From assembly GCF_019312595.1 (NCBI RefSeq), contig NZ_JAHWDQ010000006.1, positions 62,001 to 126,000 of the forward strand: 64,000 nucleotides of DNA, in the 5' to 3' direction. This document shows positions 60,588 through 64,000 of the stretch, one piece after another. Both the position numbers and the translations under genes were made by a program. This stretch comes from Zhongshania aquimaris. GTDB lineage: Bacteria; Pseudomonadota; Gammaproteobacteria; Pseudomonadales; Spongiibacteraceae. The first letter of the stretch is position 1, and every line of letters starts with the position of its first letter. The notes beneath the pieces are model-generated. The model did no database searches. It was not told where the DNA came from and saw only the letters and a program-made list of their open reading frames with translations.

Positions 60588-63464
60588 ATGACCCAAAATC
60601 TCAGCGCTCTCTCGCAAAATGATGACTTCCTGACCCGCCACATTGGCCCAGACGACAGCCAAACTGCCGCGATGCTACACGCAGTTGGCGCCAAATCACT
60701 CGATGAGCTGATCCAACAAACCGTGCCGGCGTCGATTTTACGGGGCGATATGCCGCTGCCCGCCCCGCAAAGCGAAACTGTAACACTCAGTAAATTGCGC
60801 GCAATCGCCGCAAAAAACCAAATCGCGCGCTCTTTTATTGGCGCGGGATACCACGGCACCATTACGCCGCCCGTTATTTTACGCAATGTGCTGGAAAATC
60901 CAGGCTGGTACACAGCCTACACGCCCTATCAGCCAGAAATCGCCCAAGGTCGCCTAGAAGCTCTGCTTAACTTTCAGCAAATGGTCATCGACCTCACTGG
61001 TTTGGAACTCGCCAACGCCTCATTGCTAGACGAAGCGACCGCTGCAGCTGAAGCGATGGCCATGTGCAAACGATCTGCACGCAAAAACAAAAGCAACGTA
61101 TTTTTTGTCGATAAGAGCTGCCACTCGCAAACTATCGCCGTATTAAAAACCCGCGCACTTCCTTTGGGGCTTGATATTGTTGTGGGCGACGCCGCAAGCG
61201 AGCTCGCCAACACCCCCTGCTTTGGCGTATTGTTGCAATACCCCGCAAGCGATGGCACCGTCTCTGACTTAACAGACATTGCCAATCAAGCTAAGACCCA
61301 AGACGCGATGACCGTTGTCGCCGCCGATATTATGAGCTTGATTCTGCTCTCACCACCCGGCGAGCAAGGTGCTGATATTGTGGTCGGAAGTGCACAACGC
61401 TTCGGTGTGCCGATGGGATTCGGCGGCCCTCACGCCGCATTCTTCGCAACCCGTGACAGTTTCAAGCGCTCCATTCCTGGACGCATTATCGGGGTATCTG
61501 TCGACAGTCGCGGAAACAAAGCACTGCGAATGGCAATGCAAACTCGCGAACAACATATTCGCCGAGAAAAAGCCACGTCCAATATTTGTACCTCGCAAGC
61601 CCTGCTCGCCATTATGGCGGTGTTCTACGCCATCTATCACGGCCCCGAGGGACTGAAAACCATCGCCCTGCGCATCAACCGTATGACGGGGATCTTTGCC
61701 GCTGGCATGGCGCAACTCGGTTACACGAGCAATACCGCGTTTTTCGATACCGTCTCAATTAATACCGGCGACAAAACCAATACCATTGCCAACCAAGCCG
61801 AGGCCGCATTACTTAATTTGCGACGCGGTGCAGACCACCTAGGCGTTAGTTTCGACGAAACCACCACGGCTAACGACATAGAACGTTTATGGCAGATTTT
61901 TGCCGGCGACAAAGCGATACCATCGGTAGACACGATTGACCAAAGCCTGGAAGACACCCCCGGCATTCCGGCAGGCTTGCAGCGCAAAAGTAAGTTTCTT
62001 CAACACCCTGTGTTTCATCAGCACCGCTCTGAGACAGAAATGCTGCGCTATATGAATCGCCTGGAACGCAAAGACATCGCCTTAAATCACTCGATGATTG
62101 CACTGGGTTCATGCACCATGAAGCTCAACGCCACCGCTGAGATGATCCCCATCACGTGGCCAGAGTTTGGCAATATGCACCCCTTTGCGCCGCGCAGCCA
62201 AGTCGGCGGTTATCTGCAATTGATAGACGAGCTCGAACAGCAGCTCATGGCCTGCACCGGCTACGACAAATTTTCAATGCAGCCCAACGCCGGCTCACAA
62301 GGCGAGTACGCAGGCCTACTGGCGATTAAGCGCTACCATGAAAGCCGCGGCGACAGCGCCCGCGACATCTGCCTAATTCCCAGCTCAGCACACGGCACCA
62401 ACCCCGCCTCTGCGGCGATGGCCGGTATGCGCGTTGTTATTGTCGGCTGTGACGAACTTGGCAATGTCGATATTGACGACCTGCGCCAGAAAGCCGAACG
62501 CCACGCAGATCAACTGTCGGCCCTGATGGTGACCTACCCATCAACCCACGGGGTTTTCGAAGAAGGCATCCGCGAAATTTGCGACATCACCCACCAATAC
62601 GGCGGCCAGGTCTATGTCGACGGCGCCAATATGAACGCGTTGGTTGGGCTTGCCGCACCGGGCGAATTCGGCGCCGACGTATCGCACCTTAATTTGCACA
62701 AAACCTTCTGTATTCCCCACGGCGGCGGCGGCCCCGGCATGGGACCCATCGGCGTTAAAGCGCACCTGGCACCGTTTTTACCGAACCACCCGGTCTTCCC
62801 GGTCGAGGGTTTGGAGCAGGAAAACGACACGGTATCAGCTGCTACCTATGGCAGCGCGGGTATTCTGCCAATCTCATGGACATACATTTCTTTAATGGGG
62901 GCAGCGGGTTTAAAGAAAGCCACCCAAATTGCCATTCTCAACGCCAACTATATTGCCACCCGCCTGAACGAGCACTACCCGGTGCTTTACACTGGACGCA
63001 ATGGTCGTGTTGCCCACGAATGTATTATTGATTTACGCCCGCTCAAAGAAAGCACTGGAATCAGTGAAGAAGATATCGCCAAGCGCTTAATGGACTACGG
63101 CTTCCACGCCCCCACCATGTCCTTTCCTGTGCCCGGCACCTTGATGATTGAGCCAACCGAAAGTGAATCTAAAATGGAATTGGATCGCTTTTGCGAAGCG
63201 ATGATTCACATCCGCCGCGAAGCTGGCCGCGTTGAGAGCGGGCAACTACCAGCAGATAATAATCCCTTAGTGAATGCACCGCACACCCTGGCGGATATCA
63301 TTACTGACTGGGATCGCCCCTACTCACGTGAAGAAGCAGGCTTCCCTGTTGCCAGCTTACGGGACAGCAAATATTGGCCTACCGTCAACCGAATCGACAA
63401 CGTATTCGGTGATCGCAATTTAATTTGCTCTTGCCCACCCATAGAAAGCTATATCCAAGACTAA
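60588..63464 (+). CDS. gcvP: Glycine dehydrogenase (decarboxylating), glycine cleavage system P-protein
   Basis: 958 residues from ATG 60588, matching the usual length (about 957) and homology start RHIGPDD; an ATG at 60549 and a TTG at 60516 are in frame but make the leader too long. This PLP enzyme decarboxylates glycine and passes the aminomethyl group to the lipoyl H-protein. Features are [22 protein letters not shown], the PLP lysine in [24 protein letters not shown] of which [16 protein letters not shown] is diagnostic, and [16 protein letters not shown]. Single-chain P-protein of the proteobacterial type. gcvT and gcvH are outside the window. No glycine riboswitch is apparent. Confidence 0.97.
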   Translation: MTQNLSALSQNDDFLTRHIGPDDSQTAAMLHAVGAKSLDELIQQTVPASILRGDMPLPAPQSETVTLSKLRAIAAKNQIARSFIGAGYHGTITPPVILRNVLENPGWYTAYTPYQPEIAQGRLEALLNFQQMVIDLTGLELANASLLDEATAAAEAMAMCKRSARKNKSNVFFVDKSCHSQTIAVLKTRALPLGLDIVVGDAASELANTPCFGVLLQYPASDGTVSDLTDIANQAKTQDAMTVVAADIMSLILLSPPGEQGADIVVGSAQRFGVPMGFGGPHAAFFATRDSFKRSIPGRIIGVSVDSRGNKALRMAMQTREQHIRREKATSNICTSQALLAIMAVFYAIYHGPEGLKTIALRINRMTGIFAAGMAQLGYTSNTAFFDTVSINTGDKTNTIANQAEAALLNLRRGADHLGVSFDETTTANDIERLWQIFAGDKAIPSVDTIDQSLEDTPGIPAGLQRKSKFLQHPVFHQHRSETEMLRYMNRLERKDIALNHSMIALGSCTMKLNATAEMIPITWPEFGNMHPFAPRSQVGGYLQLIDELEQQLMACTGYDKFSMQPNAGSQGEYAGLLAIKRYHESRGDSARDICLIPSSAHGTNPASAAMAGMRVVIVGCDELGNVDIDDLRQKAERHADQLSALMVTYPSTHGVFEEGIREICDITHQYGGQVYVDGANMNALVGLAAPGEFGADVSHLNLHKTFCIPHGGGGPGMGPIGVKAHLAPFLPNHPVFPVEGLEQENDTVSAATYGSAGILPISWTYISLMGAAGLKKATQIAILNANYIATRLNEHYPVLYTGRNGRVAHECIIDLRPLKESTGISEEDIAKRLMDYGFHAPTMSFPVPGTLMIEPTESESKMELDRFCEAMIHIRREAGRVESGQLPADNNPLVNAPHTLADIITDWDRPYSREEAGFPVASLRDSKYWPTVNRIDNVFGDRNLICSCPPIESYIQD

Positions 63465-63468
63465 AATC

Positions 63469-63495
63469 ATGCCCTCCTTGAGGGCATAATTGTTT
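63469..63495 (+). terminator. Hairpin terminator after gcvP
   Basis: The dyad ATGCCCTC-CTT-GAGGGCAT begins five bases after the gcvP stop and is followed by AATTGTTTC, a poor T-run, so it may be an inefficient terminator. A second T-rich stretch lies at 63532-63541. Confidence 0.5.
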
Positions 63496-63702
63496 CTAAG
63501 CATCGATTTTTGCTGCCTTTTTCAGGGCAAAAGCTTTTTTTCATGACTAGATCACAGAAATTTTCACATTTTTAGCTCTAACATGGCAGCTTCACCGCAC
63601 ATTGTGTTGTTTTTAGGAATAACATCCGTGAAACTACGTACAGAATAAGTTTCACTATTTTTCGCGATTGTGTTTCAGCTAGTCTCTCCCGGAGGGGAAT
63701 AA

Positions 63703-64000
63703 ATGAAAACGAAAATTTTAGCCTTATCGTTGACACTTGCAGCGAGCTTACTCGTTGCCTGCGGTGGCGGTGGCGATGCCCGCAGCCCAGACCGCCCAAA
63801 CCCAGGATTAGATCCAAGTTCACTCAGAATAGATTTCCCCCTCGGAAACCAACTTGCAGGTACTGGCACCAACAGCATCCCAGTTAGAATGCTAGCGCTT
63901 CAAACCGATGGCGTCGAAATAAACTTGGGGCCAGAACTCAACGTGACCCGCGACACCCAATGGTCATTAAGCGGCACCTCAGATAGCCTTGCCGTCGCAG
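63703..64000 (+). CDS. Predicted lipoprotein (partial, N-terminus only)
   Basis: The first 99 residues are visible before the window ends. The start has a perfect GGAGGGG ribosome site six bases upstream. The signal peptide LALSLTLAASLLVACGGGG has the lipobox LVAC, with Cys20 followed by glycines, so an outer-membrane lipoprotein is likely. The following text (RIDFPLGNQLAGTGTNSIPV) resembles the start of Ig-like adhesin or surface lipoprotein repeats, but the rest is outside the window. The function cannot be assigned. Confidence 0.8.
   Translation, partial: MKTKILALSLTLAASLLVACGGGGDARSPDRPNPGLDPSSLRIDFPLGNQLAGTGTNSIPVRMLALQTDGVEINLGPELNVTRDTQWSLSGTSDSLAVA

Overview
The window reads as chromosome of a marine-type gammaproteobacterium. 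The block alaS, lysC, csrA, tRNA-Ser(GCU) (about 49.4-53.9 kb) is a classic gammaproteobacterial arrangement, and greB, gcvP, a DUF1134/EipA-like protein and a Trm112-like protein follow. TonB receptors, many short-chain dehydrogenases (SDRs), Rieske oxygenases and PAPS-type sulfotransferases suggest a lipid- or terpenoid-degrading lineage such as the Spongiibacteraceae/Cellvibrionales. That placement is inference; no rRNA gene is present.

Layout. 0-1.4 kb: divergent MDR reductase (cut by the window edge) and SDR around a perfect palindrome. 1.6-5.1 kb: five small genes, all on the minus strand, mostly unknown envelope proteins plus an Mrr-like nuclease. The promoter-proximal three sit behind GTTATGTGC/GTTAGTTC-type boundaries that look like integron attC sites. 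5.1-5.5 kb: a possible IS21-like end. 5.6-8.9 kb: AraC regulator, SDR, sulfotransferase. 9.17-9.45 kb: a 275-bp MITE-like element with 24-bp terminal inverted repeats. 9.5-12.7 kb: operon of SDR, Zn-alcohol dehydrogenase and a metallo-beta-lactamase-fold alkylsulfatase relative with altered metal ligands. 13.8-19.2 kb: operon of CoA-transferase, a small three-cysteine protein, acyl-CoA synthetase, SDR and MFS acid transporter. 19.4-28.4 kb: AraC regulator, desaturase-like protein, TonB receptor, two secreted hydrolases, Crp-type regulator.

28.5-37.2 kb is an eight-gene minus-strand operon with gaps of 33 bases or less, or overlaps: membrane protein, SDR, KshA-like Rieske oxygenase, FAD/FMN/4Fe-4S dienoyl reductase, amidohydrolase, SDR, SnoaL-like protein, OYE-family flavoenzyme. 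37.4-44 kb: AraC regulator and a second operon of two SDRs, a related Rieske oxygenase and a TonB receptor. 44.2-48.5 kb: luciferase-like monooxygenase, TetR regulator, second sulfotransferase and its overlapping partner of unknown function. A truncated oxidoreductase then runs into a 93-bp tandem repeat array beside tRNA-Ser, where the accessory catabolic region meets the housekeeping region.

Taken together, the first 48 kb looks like machinery for taking up hydrophobic, probably polycyclic or esterified carbon compounds (TonB receptors, esterases), oxidising and reducing rings (Rieske, OYE, SDRs), activating acids (CoA ligase, CoA-transferase) and perhaps sulfating or desulfating intermediates. 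The substrate cannot be named from sequence alone.
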